NCBI RefSeq assembly: GCF_036898095.1
Contig: NC_090743.1
Location: 24,914,424-24,978,423 of the forward strand
Direction: 5' to 3'
From: Palaemon carinicauda
Taxonomy: Eukaryota > Arthropoda > Malacostraca > Decapoda > Palaemonidae
DNA: 64,000 nt
The notes under the pieces are model-generated. The model was given only the letters and a program-made list of their open reading frames with translations, was not told the origin of the DNA and did not search any database. How positions within the stretch are numbered: position 1 is the stretch's first letter; the number at the start of each line of letters is the position of its first letter. The translations under genes and the position numbers were made by a program. Shown in pieces: positions 1-11,500 of the stretch.

Positions 1-640
1 TTTCAGCAGTAAGAGGCCATTGCTCACCCTTGAGCCAAGTCTTTAGACTAAAGGATTTAGAACTTTCCTCCTCATGGGAATTGTTAATGCCTATGAGAAG
101 CTTTTAAGTAGGCTTTCCATACGTGAGAAAAGCCACCCATATGGAATGCCTTTTGAGTTCTCAGGTCACTCAAAAGGGCTCCGTACAAAACATTACGACA
201 AGCAACAGACAAGGATCTCTCTCAAGACTGTCTTTCTCCATGTCTTAGCTGGTGAAGCAAGAAGGTGAATTCCATGGTATCAGACATTTTAGTCATTCTG
301 AGGGATGGGGAAAAGTCTCTTTTACCTTTGTTCCAGAGTTTGTGTGAAAACTCAGAACCCTGCCTTTAGTGACCTAAGGTTTTATATTTTCTCCACCTCC
401 TCCCTTAGGGATGCAACCAATGATATGGAGGATTTGCATCATTGTCATGTAAGGGGCTTAGACATTATTTGAAGCAAACTCTGTCCTTTGTGGCACATAT
501 CCAAAACCTGTTAATTAGTTCTGGCAGGTGTAAGAATAAAATCTCCATGAATATGGTATTCCTGGAGTTTTTCATCTTATCATTTTTGGCAGCCATTTGG
601 AGGGCATATGGCCAGTCTGCTGAAGACCTGTAAGTACCAC
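1..640 (+). pseudogene. Decayed tyrosine-recombinase fragment of a C-type DIRS element (C0)
   Basis: The stretch resembles, with many substitutions and stops, the recombinase region of the C2 element at about 25905-26500. Shared landmarks in order are a TTTCAGC start, a run on activation of the large catalytic region, and the AAAACTCAGAACCC / AAGACTCAGAATCC block. No frame is open beyond about 65 codons, so it is a fossil. It lies in an intron of the ERGIC2-like gene and is cut by the left edge of the window. It is the most diverged C-type copy here. That it belongs to the same insertion as the tail at 3941-4615 is inference. Confidence 0.5.
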
Positions 641-739
641 CTCAAGAAAGTGCTCATGAACTGAGAGGAATCAGTTCAGAGCTAGCCTTCAGGAAGAACT
701 TTGTCAGTGGTGCAAGCTTTGAAAGCATTAGTCTGGAAA

Positions 740-3700
740 TGCTAGACAACCATCCACAGCCCACTATCTGAGGAAGTATTTCCCATAAGTCCTATAGCAC
801 ATTTTCAAGAAATACCAGTTCAGGCCACTGTGCTTCGGTCTTTCCACAACACCCATCCTGGACTCACAGGATCGGCTTCCGTCTCCTCCGTTTCTAGGCG
901 ACTGACTGACCTTGGAAGACTTGGTGGCAACCTTGTATTAGCACCGGAACTTCTGAAGATTTTTTGACAAGATTGGGTGATCATGGTAAACCTTTGGAAG
1001 TCTTCCCTACTTCCCTCTCAGAAGACTGGTATATCTGGGAATGATTCTAGACACCAATCTCCACAAAACATCCTCTTCAAAGACAGGCTTAGAAAAGTCA
1101 CAAGACCCTTTCTTAAGACGAGAAGAACTCCCAGCCTAGAGTGACTATTTTTCCTTGGACACCTATTATCTGTGGCCTGTCTAGCCTCCAACGGACGCCT
1201 CAGGATTCGTTCTCTCCAGTGGCGGCTTGAGTCCAATTGGAATCAGGCCTTCGATTCCCCGGACATTTTGATCCCCATGGGACCAGAAGTCTGGACGAAC
1301 CTTAAGGGATGGGTGTCAGTCGAGAATATACGGAGTGGTATAACCTTCTCATCCTTCCCCACCCCTCGGACTTGATGCTGTGCTTAGACACATCAAAAGA
1401 AGGGAGGAGGGACCATAGTGCTGCACCACACAACCTCAGACCTGTGGACAGAGTCCAAAAGTACCTTCACTTAAGTCTCTTTAGAGATGAAGGCCAACTT
1501 TCCGGTCCTTCAACAGCCTCATCAGTTCCTAACGGGCCACTCAGGGGCTCACATCAACAAGCAAGAAGGAACTTGCTTGCAGCCTCTTCCTATCTAACAG
1601 TATAGATACTAAGATGGGCCGAAGTTCGCTCGGTACCACTATCAGCCCGCTTCATTCCAGAATAGAGGAATGTGCTCGCCGACAATCTGTGCACAGCATC
1701 TGAGATAAGGTGTACTGAATGGTCTTTGAATCACCTTGTAGCTGACAAAGTCCCGACTTAGCGGGGTTCTCCAACTATGGATCTGTTCGCAACGCCCCTG
1801 AACCTCAGGCTTCCGCTGTTCCCCAGTCCTAGACCCCAAGACTCTCTAGCAAGAAGCATGCCAACAATGGTGGTACAACAACGATGTTTACGTCTCGTCC
1901 CTGTTTTTATCTGAAGAAAAGGGTACTCAGCAAGGCTAGAACATCGGCCAGCCTCTCAAGGGCTCTCATAGCTCTGCTCTGGCATTATGCAGAATGGTTT
2001 CCAAACCGTCTGCAGCTCCTGATACAGCCTCCAAGAGAACCTTCCTGTCACAGACAACCACACTTCAACATCTACCACAAGCTATAGCTTCGCTATGATT
2101 GTACGCCTGGAGACTACCCAGTACTTCCTCTCTCAAAGAGGCTTTTCGCAATAAGTTGCGAAGAATTTGTCTAGATATCTGAGGAATTCCTCAGCATCAG
2201 TCTACCAGGCAAAGTATAACGTCTTCTGTGGTTGGTGTCATGGGAAAGCGTATCTCTCCACTTGATATCTCTATTCCAGCAATAGCAGAATCCTTGAGTA
2301 TATGCAGGAGGAAAAGACCCCCTTTTCAGTTTCAGCAGGTAAAGACAATCACTCAACTTTGAGCCTCGCCTTCAAATTGATAGGAAGGGACATCCCCTCA
2401 TCGCTAGATCTTTCCTAAATCATGCGGACTTACAAACTTGCCTTTTCTATGTCGGAATTGAGACCTCCCTCTTGGAACATGGTTCGATTTCTTTGGTCTC
2501 TAAGGAGACCTCCCTACGTTCCACTTCACCAGGCAACAAATTTTCACCTGGTTTAGAAGAGAAGACAATGTTCCTACACATTTTGACAGCGGCCAAACGA
2601 GTCAAGGAACTTCATGGTCTCTCTCTCGATATTGCCCTTTCGTGAGAAGGGGGAAAGGCAACGTTCAGTTTCGTCACCGAGTATGTTGCCAGACACAGTC
2701 TCCAGAGGTGACGGATCCTAGACAACAAATCTCCACTCCGTAACTGATGATCCAGATAATTTGTTACTGTACCCGGGGTAAGGTTTGAGACTCTAATTTA
2801 AGAAAACGGCAACAGCCCACCCTGGTCCCTTCTCTTGTCATCAGCACTGGGAGAGACAAGAGGAGGATCACTAAAACATCATCTCTGCTGGACTCACAGA
2901 GTCATCAATTATGTTCTGAATCCATATCCTCATCCAACACGTTGACCCACGATGTCAGAGGCATAGCTATGCCCCTGGCTCTTCTAAGCAGATTACTCTT
3001 TGACGCAGGTTCTACAAGAAAGGGTGTGAATGCTCCAGGTGACTTTCACAACCTTTCTCCTGCAAGACGTGACCCACAGGAACTCGATACGATCTCTATC
3101 GGTCCTGTGGTGGCTGCACAATAACGGGTTGTATACCTCAAGCTCCTTATTAGACAAGTAACGGAAGGTTGAGGGCACTGTTACCCGGTTTTAGTCTGTG
3201 TGAATGAAAAGGTTTGACTAGCTCTTATTCTTTTCTTCATCCTCCCCTCTCTTGGGGAAAGCAGCATCCTGGGTTCTCTGCATAAGCTGACCTCAAACCA
3301 CTGCAGGTAAACCATGCTCCCTTGTGTACCTAGTATTAAGCTAATACTGTTGCATCCCCATACCCAGGCGAGGTGGTATTTGGAAAATCTTGGTTACAAC
3401 AGTTTCCTCCAAAAAGACTCGAAATAGCTTTACCTGGACAGTCACACTTCAGCACAGCAAGGTTTCAGCGAGGCGCAGGACTCCCCTTATTTTGAGTACT
3501 AACATACTCAGATAAGGAGTCCCTGGGTAAAGCCAAAAGCCAGATTGGCATGGATGTCCACCCCTCCTAATGGGTTAGTCACCCCTAAATAAATGGCGTA
3601 GTTTTGTTTTTCAGTTACGGAACAAATAACAAATTTGTAGATGATTTGTATTTTTCCTAACGATACAAACCTTAGCTATTTATACAAATTTGTCCGGCAG

Positions 3701-3940
3701 CCTTATCCCCTTTCAAGTCCTACCTCCAAACAAAATGAGCTAAATCACCAGTGCGTGAGAGAGGGGTAGCAAGCTACCCCCCCAACCCCCACCCCCACTA
3801 TCTAGCGGTATGGGTAGTTAACCCTCGCTAAATTTTAATAGCTTGTCATTTCAGCTTTGCAGAAAGTAATACCCCTAAATAAATAGCTAAGGTTTGTATC
3901 GTTAGGAAAAATGTAAATTACAGTATCTACAAATTTGTCA
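740..3940 (+). mobile_element. C1: 5'-truncated, decayed C-type DIRS retrotransposon (RT, RNase H, YR, right terminus)
   Basis: From about 740 the sequence follows the C2 element: RT fingers/palm (CTTCGGTCTTTCCACAACAC at about 834 matches the CFGLSTAP-coding block), RNase H around 1480-1700 and recombinase about 2340-3120. The recombinase end carries the GACCCACAGGAACTCGATACG block that codes the C-terminal motif in C2. The internal complementary region is near 3585-3680 and the right terminal repeat (GGTTTGTATCGTTAGG...) ends at about 3940. gag and the left terminus are absent. Multiple frameshifts and stops mean it is dead. It is in the same orientation as the host gene. Confidence 0.72.
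3585..3680 (+). repeat. Internal complementary region (ICR) of C1
   Basis: A segment equivalent to the left-end complement (GTTACGGAACAAA) is fused to the right-end complement (ATTTGTATTTTTCCTAACG). It mirrors the right terminal repeat at about 3880-3940. This is the diagnostic structure of DIRS-type elements, thought to template the joining of the ends during circle formation. Confidence 0.65.
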
Positions 3941-4615
3941 TGTAGGGATGTTAGTCTAGGATGAGAGATAAGAATGTCTGGCCCGTTTTTCATCTTTTCT
4001 TTCTCGTCACTTGGGGCTCGGCATTCATGCCTTTATTTGCTGGATCAAACGTTGATGCAGGTAACCTTCCATACTGAGCAATTGTTCCGTAGAGTATATG
4101 TAGATGTATTTCTCCCATCCTTATTATGAAGGGAGGATGTACAGAAATGTTTAAACCTATTACTTTCAATTGAGCTTAAATTCAAGACTAAGATATCCTG
4201 TTAGGATATAGGTTCTTCCTTGACTGTCCGTCATGGGACAGAAACCAAGCCTATCACCCGAGACGCTTTACTCAGATTGTCATTAGGCGGAAGGAGTCAA
4301 CACTCTGCACCTCTTCATGTCCAAGTGTTTTGACATCTATAGATTTTAAATCAGTCAGCTTGGTTATAGAGACTTCCCTTCTTTAGGATAAGGTCCTATT
4401 AAAGGGTGAAGGTTTGTATCATTTCCCACCTCAACTACCTAGTTGAAGGTCAAAGTGACTTTAGTGTGCTGGCGAGGGGACAGTTCTTCCCCACCATCCC
4501 CCAGTAAATACTGACACCTCATACTGAATTATAACACCCAAAATCCATACTCATATTAAAAGACGCAGGTTTGTATAGTTTGGAAAATTATAAATTATTT
4601 TTAAAACTTGTGACT
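3941..4615 (+). repeat. Probable 3' tail of an older C-type DIRS element
   Basis: Right after the C1 end, the sequence AGAATGTCTGGCCCGTTTTTC resembles the post-recombinase leader of C2 (GAATGTCTGGCTC at about 26818). At 4565-4615 a degraded copy of the C-type right terminus appears (CAGGTTTGTATAGTTTGG followed by an AT-rich complement). A simple reading is that C1 sits inside an older C-type copy whose recombinase is at 1-640. The decay is heavy, so this is tentative. Confidence 0.4.
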
Positions 4616-5382
4616 TTAACAGAATCACTGTGTCAGTTTCAGTCTCTACAGGTTGCTTAGTGATTTGTTCTTAGTTGAGTTTTGAGGATTAAGCAAGGTG
4701 AAATTTAAAAGTTTAGCTGTGTTATGATAGACCAAATGGAACTGATAAGAAGATGCAGCTGTGACTGAAGAGACACTGCAAAGAACCTTTAATATCATCT
4801 ACAATGTGCCACACAATGCTTGCTGTAAATGGTACTCCAATTTGGGGATGAGAAAAAAACTGCATTTATTGTGTTCAGAGAGTGCTTACTAATCTGGAGA
4901 ATTTGGATCCACACCTTCCAGCATAGCTTAGTAATTTGATATTCACACTTGTGAAGTATTCACTTTTGTTTGAAACTTAAATCTTCAAATCCACATCTTG
5001 CTAATCCTAGATATTACATCACTAATGCACTGTTAACAATTAAGGATCCATATAGTATTATTTCAGTGTAATGAGTTTCTTTTCTTCTAGGATTTTTTTT
5101 CTTTTGCAGAGTTATAACTTAACATTTGCTTTGTAAAGGATTGGGAGTTGGATTAAATCTAGGAAAAGCCCTCGCTGCCAGTTAGAAATATTGACAATAC
5201 AAACTCTAGTCTGTAGAACTTTGAAGTCATATTGGAGTTTCATTACATACTCATAGAAAACATCCTATCACTCTTTACAACATTCAGCACTGGTAATATA
5301 TAGGTCAAAATACCATACTGTCATTTTGTTATATAAGTAAATTGTCTAAAAACTATTTTAAGCATTTATGTTATTTCAACAG
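4616..5382. other. Intronic sequence with no recognised feature
   Basis: AT-rich intron of the ERGIC2-like gene, ending in a pyrimidine/AT stretch and the acceptor TTATTTCAACAG at 5371-5382. I see no coding signal or repeat family here. Confidence 0.6.
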
Positions 5383-5507
5383 ATGTTGGTGCAGATGTAT
5401 TAGATATGACTGGTGAACAAGTAATGACATTTGGAGAGCTGAAGTTAGAAGATACTTGGTGGATTCTTGATCCAGACCAGCAAATTCACTTTGAAGGTGT
5501 ACAGCGA
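5383..5507 (+). CDS. ERGIC2: ERGIC2-like exon a (first in window)
   Basis: Acceptor CAACAG ends at 5382; donor GTAAGG begins at 5508. The exon opens with two bases that finish a codon from the upstream exon, then 41 codons, ending in phase 0. It encodes the VGADVLD landmark of the luminal COPII-coat ERV-type domain followed by a variable acidic/Trp-rich stretch. The upstream donor is not in the window. Confidence 0.88.
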
Positions 5508-8500
5508 GTAAGGAAGAGATTTTTATTGTTGAATTAAAGTTTTTAAAAAAAATTCAGAGCTTACAATATTCTTTTAACATTGTGATCATGGTAGGCATTA
5601 AGAACAGGGTAAGATTTCGTTGTGTAAGCTCTTGCGGTTTAAGAGGAATTTGTTCATGTGTGATGAGTTTACAGCTGTGAGAGTACATATATTCTAGATT
5701 TTTTAGTTATCTGTTATGGGTCATTGGTTTTGGTAACAATCATAAATAGAGATTATTTTAAATTATTTGCTCCACTTTTATTTTTTAATAACCGAGTTAA
5801 TGCCAGGAAATCAGAATAGACAAACACTTCCAGCTTGTTTTAATTTCTTGTGCTAAGAGGATTTTGAGATTTTTAATTGAATGATACTTTTTATATTGTA
5901 CTTTTAGGAACAGATATCACTGATATTTTGATAGTTGTTTATTTAATATAACCAGCAATTATCGTCAGTTTTTGTCTCAAACAGGTTAACAGCTACCTCA
6001 GGGACCAGTTCCATTCTATACATGAACTTCTCTGGAGAAGTGGTTACACCAACATTTTTGGTGATATGCCACGAAGGTAAAGCAACTTTGATACTTTGTT
6101 TTGAATTTATGGAATACTGTAATGACAATTCTATATCTAGTTAATTGCTTCCAATAATCAATGTAATTAGAGAAAAGTTGATTCCCATCTCTTGTTTTTT
6201 TCATTACAGGCTGTTTTTTCCTGACACCCCAACAGATGCTTGTCAGCTGACTGGATCCTTAGGCATTAACAAGGTTGCGGGGAATTTCCATATCACCGCC
6301 GGTAAGGTCTCCATCACAGCACTAGAGTTATTTGTTGTTTCTATTATTTTATGTTTGCTTCTAGTGAAGAAATAAATTGTATAATTCTGTAGGATAAATC
6401 TAATGATATTCCAAAATTGAGGTCATATAACACCAAGCACACCAAACCTGCTGTCATTTATTTGAAATTAAACTGCACTTTTTTGGCCCATTAGGGGTTT
6501 ATTGTTGTTAGTGCACCTCATGTGGTGAACTGTCTGCATTAATTAAGGGTCTTGGCAGTATTTCTTTGGTTCCTAGCCGCACTTGCTTTTTATCACTATA
6601 CTTGCCTCCATTTCTGTACATGCTGTCCAAGCTCTTAACTTCTAATTCATAAATAAACTGCATGGTTTTAACCCAGTTGTACTTGGGTGCTCAGTGGCCT
6701 CACAGGGCCAAATGCAAGGTTATAGTCTAAATTAAAAAACTCAATCCATTTAGGCTACCTAATTGTGATAGATCTGACAGATGCTTATTTCCAATTTGTT
6801 GCCTACCAGGACGAAGTATGACAAATTCGAAGATAATTTGTATTTTTCCTAACCATACAAACCTTAGCTATTTACATTGGGTTTACCTTTTAGCGCAGCT
6901 GAAATGGCGATCCATTAGAATTTAACGAGGGTGTATTACCCCCGCGCTAGTTAGCGGGGGGGGGGGTAGGGGAGTGGTAGCTAGCTACCCCTCCCCCCCC
7001 TCACACACAGATGAATGCTCACTTTCACTTAGAGGTAGGACTTGTCTTGGGGGACAGGGCTGGCGGGCAAATATGTGTAAATAGCTAAGGTTTGTATGGT
7101 TAGGAAAAATACAAATTATCTTCGAATTTGTCATTTGTTCCGTAACCGACATACAAACCACGCTATTTACATTGGGTGACTTACCCATTAGGTAGGGTGG
7201 AAAGTCCCCAGCCATACTGGCTTTGGCTTTACCCGGGGACTCAGAATCCGAGTGAGTCGCACTCGAGAAAAGGAGTCCCTGCACCTCACAAGTTCCTTGC
7301 TCCGCAAGGAACCGTGTGGCCTACATAAGCTTGTGTGTGAAGGAAGAAGTGTGACCCGTCCTAGGCAGTTGACCTGGAGTTCCAGAAGGAACTCTGGGTT
7401 AAAACGTTCCCAATACCACCTCGTCAGGGTATGGGGGACGCGACAGTATTGACTCAATACTCGGAACACAAGGAAGCATGGTTTACCTGCAGAGGTTCGA
7501 GGTCAGCTATGCAGAGACCAGGATGCTGCTTCCCCGTAGAGGGGATGATGAAGAAAGAAATAAGGGCCAGACATACTACTTTCGTTCATGCAGACTAAAA
7601 CCTGATAACAATGCCCTCAACCTTCTGCTACCTGTCCAAAAAGGAGCCTGAGGTTAGACCAGCTGTTGTGTAGCCACCACAGAGCGATAGAAAACGTATC
7701 GAGACTCCTGTGGGTCCCGCCCTGCAGGAAGCGGGCTGCGAAGGTCATTAGACGCTTCCAGACTCCAGCTTGTAGCACCTGCGTCACAGAGTAGTATTAC
7801 TCGAAGGCCAGGGACGTTGCGATGTATCCAACATCGTGCTGTAGGGCGACGTGACGGGGGAGGGTCTGGAGACAGGTCGAGATGAATGTCCTTGAGTCCG
7901 GGCTGAAGAGGTATACTGGTGACTCTCCCCCGTGTCCTCCTTGTGCTCCCAAATCGGCTGCAACTGAGGACAAACTGCAGCTGTCCCCAAAGCTAACCTC
8001 TCGATTCCTTTACTGGCAAGAAAGAGAAGGTCTTGGGACATCAGATACAGAATGGAGACTTGAAATCTTGAAGGAATTGGACCGAAGGGCTGGGACCCCC
8101 AGATTCTGAGTCTAGCCAACAACTCAGGAGCGAACCTGAATGTTGCCTTCCCCTCCTCCTTAGAAAGGGCGGAGTCGTACGAGACCAAGAAGATTGCTTA
8201 CACACTGGCCGTGGCCAGAGTGAGCAGGAGACCCAAGGCGGAATACAATCCGAGGTCAGTCGTAAAGGGTCTTGAGAAGATCTCTTAAAGGACTAAAAGT
8301 CCGAGCCATGCTCCAAGTTGGAGGTCTTCCTCCGACTAGGGCATTGACGATCGTAGCTTCGCATGAGCGAGGAAAGATCCAGCGGGCAGGAAAAAGTTAT
8401 TCCTTTAAGCCTGAAGGTCAGGGAAAGGCTGAGCGACAGGCTTCATTGCCGAGAGCGGAAAGGAGTTTCCTCCCGCCGAAAGGCAATAAGACCGTTATTG

Positions 8501-11500
8501 CTGGTGAAGAGGCCTCAAGGGAAGAGGTATATCTCCCACGGCACCAACCACCGAAGACACTTCACTTTGCCTGGAAGACTCCTGCGGATGACTATCGCAG
8601 ATGACGCGACCTCCGTACTGCGACTGTAGCGGGTTGTCTCTTCTTGAGGAGGAGGCGTAGTGTCTCCAGGCATGAAGCCCAAGCGACGCCCCGGTTCGGG
8701 AGAGATGTCGCAGTGTGGTTGTTTGAGTAGTCTGCGCCGTGGGAGAAGCTCTCCCGGGAGTTCCGTCAGGGGAAGCAGAGGGTCCAGAAACCGTTCTGCG
8801 CATAGTCCCAGTGGAGCTCTCCCATTGAAAGGTTGCCAGACAACCTGGTCTTGTTGAGACCCATTGACCACAGACAAAAAGGAGGGAAGACGCAGGCGTC
8901 GAAGTTGTCCCACCATCACCGGAATGCATCTTGCCAGAGTCTCGGGGTCTGAGACTGGGGGGAAGAACAGCGGAAGCTGGAGGTTCCAAGCTGTCGCGAT
9001 CAGGTCCCCCAGACCAGGACTTGCTGGTTACTCAAGGTCAAAGACCCCCAGGTACACTCTCTCTACGAGGCTCTGCTCGGATAGTCGGAGAGAAGATTCC
9101 TCTGCCTGGAATGCGAGAGCCGATGGTGGTATTGAGATAATCTCAATCATCCCGGTATCTCTACTGCAAGATGTGAAGGTGTGAAAATGCGTCCCCTGCT
9201 GGTTAGAACACGCCAGAATCATGAAGTCGACGCGCACAGGGCGACTCGGCAGGAGCTGTAGGATCTGTAGAGGGGCCAGACTACGGCCCCTAAGCCTGCC
9301 TGAATGATGGAGAGGTATCCTTCAGGTCTTGACCATAGGCCTGGACCGGAACATGCCCCCCCCCTTTCCTTTGACGAGTCCGAGAACAGCATCAAGAATG
9401 TGGGGAAAGGACGAGAATATCCACTACCATCAAGAGGTTCCATAGGTCAACACCCATTGCAGGTCTAATTGTTCCGCTGGTCCCATAAGGGCCAGGAAGT
9501 CCGGTTAAACATTGCCTGAAACCACCGGAACTTGGACTGCCCCACATGGAACTTATCCTGAGGCGACCGTTCGGACTATAGACGGGTCAATGAGGAAAGG
9601 AGAGCTAGGAAACGATTCAAGGTAGGGCTGAAAGCTCTGCTTGACTGAGAACAGGTACTGCGACTCAGGATCCTCAGTCTTGCCACAGTCAACTGAAAGG
9701 AAGGCTCGGAGGATGTGGCAACAGAATCTGGCGTCCCCAGGTGGTCACCCATCCAAGTACCGACCAGAACCGACGTTGCTTAACCTTGCTGGACGGACGA
9801 GAAGCGGGGTTTCCAACGTGGTAAGGCCGTTGACTCAATATCATGGCCAGATACTCCAGATGTTGAGGCAGAAGAAGAGAAGGCTCCAAGCAAAATACCA
9901 TGAACCCACACTCATGGTAAGCATCCGGAAGCTTGTCCCGGCGCTGAAGAAGGTCGAACCCGAGCCTACCGGAGTTGACCAGCCCTCCAAAAAGCAGAGG
10001 AGGCGGAAGCCTGCACCTGAGCGGCCATGAGGAAAGCAGGGAGAGTTCTCTGGGGAAAAAAACCTGCCATGCCACGGCGGGATAGCCACACTGCATCATA
10101 AGCAGGAATACTTGCAGTCTAGGCCGAATTCGACGAGCTCCCTGGAAGATGGATGGAATGGAAACTGAAAGTACCCGTCCTTCCGATCCAGGGTTTAAGG
10201 AGTCCTGTCGCCTCGTTACCAGTCTGATTGATTCGGCTGTTCTACGCTGGCCGAAGTTTGTTCGACAAACTTGATCAGGGCTGAGAGGTCAACTACGGAA
10301 CTCCCCTCTCAGATCCTTCCTTACAATGAAGGATCGACTGAAGAGGCCGGGGGTGAAGCCGTCGATGATCCTATGGAGGACCTTCGCCTAAGGTATGGAT
10401 CATTCTGCCCAACCGGGCAACTCTTGCCAACGCTATGGCATAGAGGTTCAGAGACACTGAATTCGCTGACAGAGACGGCAGGCGCGATATCCTTGGCTGA
10501 TCACAGAGATTGTGCGGGAATGGGCATCGGGAAGCTGTCATCCGGATGAGTAACCTTAAGCATCCTCTCAGCGAGAAACCTGCAATCCTAGAGTTCGTGA
10601 AATCTGTCGCTCCTTTTAGGACTATGCCCCCCCGGGGAGCCTCCCGTGCCATCTGTTCCTGACAGGAGGAAACTGCAATTGGACACCTTGTCCCAGTTGT
10701 CGTAGCCGATAACTTAGGCCGACGTGGTTGAAAGAAAAGGGCGCTGGAGCCCTGCAGAGTCTGGAAGAAAGCGCCTTGGAGGAGTGAAAACGGAAGTCGA
10801 TTTCCTCCGCACAGCCACTGTCTAAGTCTCTGTCCTTGGGCACAAACAAACTCTTCTCAAGGACGGAAGGGTGTCTGAGGTCGTCGACCTCCACAGATGA
10901 GACACCCGAAGGAAGCCCTCAGTCAGCGCGTCCAGATGGTACAACATCGAGCTTGTCCGCAAGTTAGATACTTACGACGAAAGGTCAAGGTGCCTGAGCT
11001 CGAGAGGAGGAAAGTACCCATGATCTTCCTGTAGCTTCCTTGAACCAAACCTCGGGCCGTAACCGAGGAGGGAAAGGACCTGGTAAGCCCCCAGAGGAAG
11101 GGGTAAGCAGTCACCCCTTGGCCGATGGAGAAATCTCGAACGGAAAGCCCCCCCGCCAAAAATCCTTCCAGAGAATGACGGGGAAGGGCTAACCCAGGTT
11201 CTGGAAAGAGGAGTGTTGCTCAGACCTCCCTGAAGTTTCTTCCTATTCTTGCAAGTGTCATGCTCTGCGTTTACGGAGTGAGGCCGTGTTCTGGAAATAC
11301 GCTCCAGAAGAACTCGCCAGGCTGGCCATGCTGCGAAAACCCCAATGGGAATAGTGGTCGCAATCGCCCTGGAGCTCGCACGATGGTAATTCAAAGATTT
11401 GCGCGTGGGCGAACGTGGAAGCGCCCATGCGTGGTCACGCAGGAACGCAAACGAAGGTGAGCGAAGGAGCGCAGAAGGAGGGCGAGCATGGTAGGAAGGG

